Part shown: one piece after another, positions 62,668 through 64,000 of the stretch
Numbering within the stretch: position 1 is the stretch's first letter
How the letters are laid out: the number at the start of each line of letters is the position of its first letter
Assembly (NCBI GenBank): GCA_942159475.1
Contig: OW804095.1
Coordinates: forward strand, 95,679,740 to 95,743,739
Direction of reading: 5' to 3'
DNA from: Sthenelais limicola
Taxonomy: Eukaryota > Annelida > Polychaeta > Phyllodocida > Sigalionidae
DNA: 64,000 nt
The notes under the pieces: generated by a model
Seen by the model: the letters and a program-made list of their open reading frames with translations, nothing else
Databases searched by the model: none
Told to the model about the DNA's origin: nothing
Position numbers and translations under genes: made by a program

Positions 62668-63003
62668 CATGGCTAAATGAACTTACCCTTAGGGTGAAAT
62701 TTAGCCAAGATTATGTAGAGCATTGAAGTCGTCAGATGGTAGTACAGAGGAGATAGACAGCGCGCAGCGCCTATCGGGAGAATCACACTTTCCAGCCACG
62801 ACGAGGGAACCTAGAAGTCGTCTAGATTCCACTTATTAGTTAGAACCAGTCTATCTAATTTTGAGTAATTAACATAACAAGCATTGAAGAATACCCAGGG
62901 TTTGGGTGGGTGGGTCCTCTGTACTACCATCTGACAACTTCAATGCTCTACATAATCTTGGCTAAATTTCACCCTAAGGGTAAGTTCATTTAGCCATGGA
63001 TTA
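62668..63003. repeat. Inverted repeat at the end of the DIRS-type element
   Basis: An 85-bp segment beginning ATCCATGGCTAAATGAACTT (62668-62752) is repeated in inverse at 62916-63002, with only a few mismatches, around a 163-bp spacer. A partial direct copy of its inner end (CGCCAGACGGCAGTACCGAGGAGA) lies at about 63020-63043. DIRS elements end in inverted terminal repeats plus an internal complementary region, which could explain this. Confidence 0.75.
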
Positions 63004-63140
63004 TGCTTCGCATCTCCGTCGCCAGACGGCAGTACCGAGGAGACTTTCAAGAACCCAGCATGGTTCCCGAGTAAATAAAACAAGTTTGAACGCAAAGAAT
63101 AAAGTTCTGCCCTTTATTTCGCCATATGCGTTCTTACAGA

Positions 63141-64000
63141 TTAGCTTTTTAGAAGCTTGTGTGAAACCTCTTTTAAGTTAACAATTCTCTTGTTATAGAA
63201 TTTTGTGAACGTGTTTTGGGAGGACCAACGCCCCTTTGCCAGGATTTCCGATATAGGGGTATTCAAAGCGTAAAGCTTTGAGACCGAAGCGGCCCTAGTA
63301 CTGTGTGGCTTGAACCTTTTGGTATCAATGCCGCTGAGGTACAAGATCTCTCTCACCCACCTGCTAAGGGTGTTGGTGGTAACTCCCTTGAAGGGAGGGA
63401 CGTAACTTATAACAAGTTGGCCTGAGGGGGGTTGGTTTCCCGAATAAGTTCTGAGCTCTTTAGTTCGATTTATGTATTCTCTAGTAGTACGGACCAGGCA
63501 GAGCCTAGGGTCCTTCTTAAAACTTTTGCAAGTAAAAATAGCTAGAGGTTTGCCTTGTCTAGAGGTCTTTAACCCTTTAAGGACGGGAGGCTGCATTAAT
63601 GCAGTATTTGTATGGAATATCAATACCTCCCGTCCTTAAAGGGTTAAGACCTGATCAACCAGGAAGGTTACTTTCCCTTCTTTCACAATGGTGTTTTCTA
63701 TTTTAAGTGCTCTGACAGATTGGAGGCGCTGAGAGTGTATCAGAAGGAACAGAACAACAAATTTTAAGGTTAAACGTTTCAGGTTTAGAGTGTTCAATGG
63801 TGATAGTTCTCTTAGATAGTCTAAGATGATACTCGTGTCCCAAGTGTCAGTGTAACGAGCGAGTGGGGGTCTTTTGAAAAAGATCCCTTTCATGATTCGT
63901 ATAACTGATTTTTCTTCCCCAAAGTTTTTGCCCTCGTAGGGTCTAAGAATTGCTGAAAGAGCACTTCTCGCGATGTTAATAGAACTGTAAGCGTAACCCC
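63141..64000 (-). pseudogene. DIRS-type tyrosine recombinase, 5' partial, interrupted by a MITE
   Basis: Minus-strand frame entering from the window edge and ending at 63141. The N-terminal part reads INIARSALSAILRPYEG, then PPLARYTDTWDTSIILDYL and LTLKFVVLFLLIHSQRLQS, the layout of DIRS/YR retroelement recombinases. After the insertion the C-terminal part has FKPHSTRAASVSKL (HxxR box) and GRWSSQNTFTKFYNK (W and catalytic Tyr). The enzyme would circularise and integrate the element's cDNA. The only lesion seen is the 71-bp insertion at 63573-63643, and the reading frames on its two sides agree once the element and one TTAA are discounted. Crypton or PAT-like recombinases are less likely given the motif wording. 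Confidence 0.85.
63573..63643. mobile_element. 71-bp piggyBac-type MITE with TTAA target duplication
   Basis: Ends CCCTTTAAGGACGGGAGG and CCTCCCGTCCTTAAAGGG, inverted over 18 bp with one offset, flanked exactly by TTAA at 63569-63572 and 63644-63647. TTAA targets and CCC-starting ends are piggyBac hallmarks. The centre includes a 14-bp palindrome CTGCATTAATGCAG. It disrupts the DIRS recombinase frame. Confidence 0.88.

Larger units (their letters stand above)
62668..64000 (-). mobile_element. Terminal part of a DIRS-type retroelement
   Basis: It combines the tyrosine recombinase gene with inverted repeats at its 3' side, running off the window. Reverse transcriptase/RNase H and methyltransferase genes expected for DIRS would lie beyond 64000. 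The outer boundary near 62668 is tentative. Confidence 0.65.

Overview
This is nuclear DNA of an invertebrate animal. It is AT-rich, and its genes are split by GT-AG introns of about 0.1 to 5 kb with much transposon-derived sequence between exons. The proteins are clear animal orthologues (OGT, a PSTPIP-type F-BAR protein, RNF180). The palindrome TAGGCCTA is strongly over-represented. I cannot fix the phylum; a marine lophotrochozoan or invertebrate deuterostome would fit.

Layout. 1-12.3 kb is transposon territory. It holds the 3' part of a Helitron2/helentron-type protein (PIF1 helicase plus endonuclease domain; the Rep part lies upstream of the window), two adjacent small elements that share a terminal inverted repeat, and a decayed five-exon RPA-like single-strand-DNA-binding protein gene set among many local tandem duplications. 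12.56-12.92 kb is one exon, the last of a PRMT9-like arginine methyltransferase. 17.4-33.3 kb is the complete O-GlcNAc transferase gene (18 exons plus a 15-nt microexon, plus strand). 33.8-37.3 kb is a 3.5-kb DNA transposon with about 0.6-kb inverted repeats and a broken gene whose protein I recognise only as a widespread, functionally unassigned invertebrate family (HEEADTR-type). 39.4-54.3 kb is a complete PSTPIP2-like F-BAR gene on the minus strand. 54.6-60.45 kb is a complete RNF180-like membrane RING E3 ligase gene on the plus strand, head-to-head with PSTPIP across 328 bp. 62.7-64 kb is the end of a DIRS-type tyrosine-recombinase retroelement on the minus strand, its recombinase ORF split by a 71-bp piggyBac-type MITE.

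The host genes are not a functional cluster. OGT is the nucleocytoplasmic enzyme that puts O-GlcNAc on Ser/Thr, PSTPIP links membrane curvature to actin, and RNF180 is a membrane-anchored ubiquitin ligase. Only PSTPIP and RNF180 look co-regulated, through a shared promoter carrying a CGCG-box-like sequence. The best leads are the RPA-like gene beside the helentron, the long-TIR transposon with its uncharacterised (possibly FEN1/PIN-like) protein, the OGT microexon, the 71-bp MITE in the recombinase ORF, and the compound fold-back in RNF180 intron 1. Exon coordinates come from reading splice sites and frames by eye.
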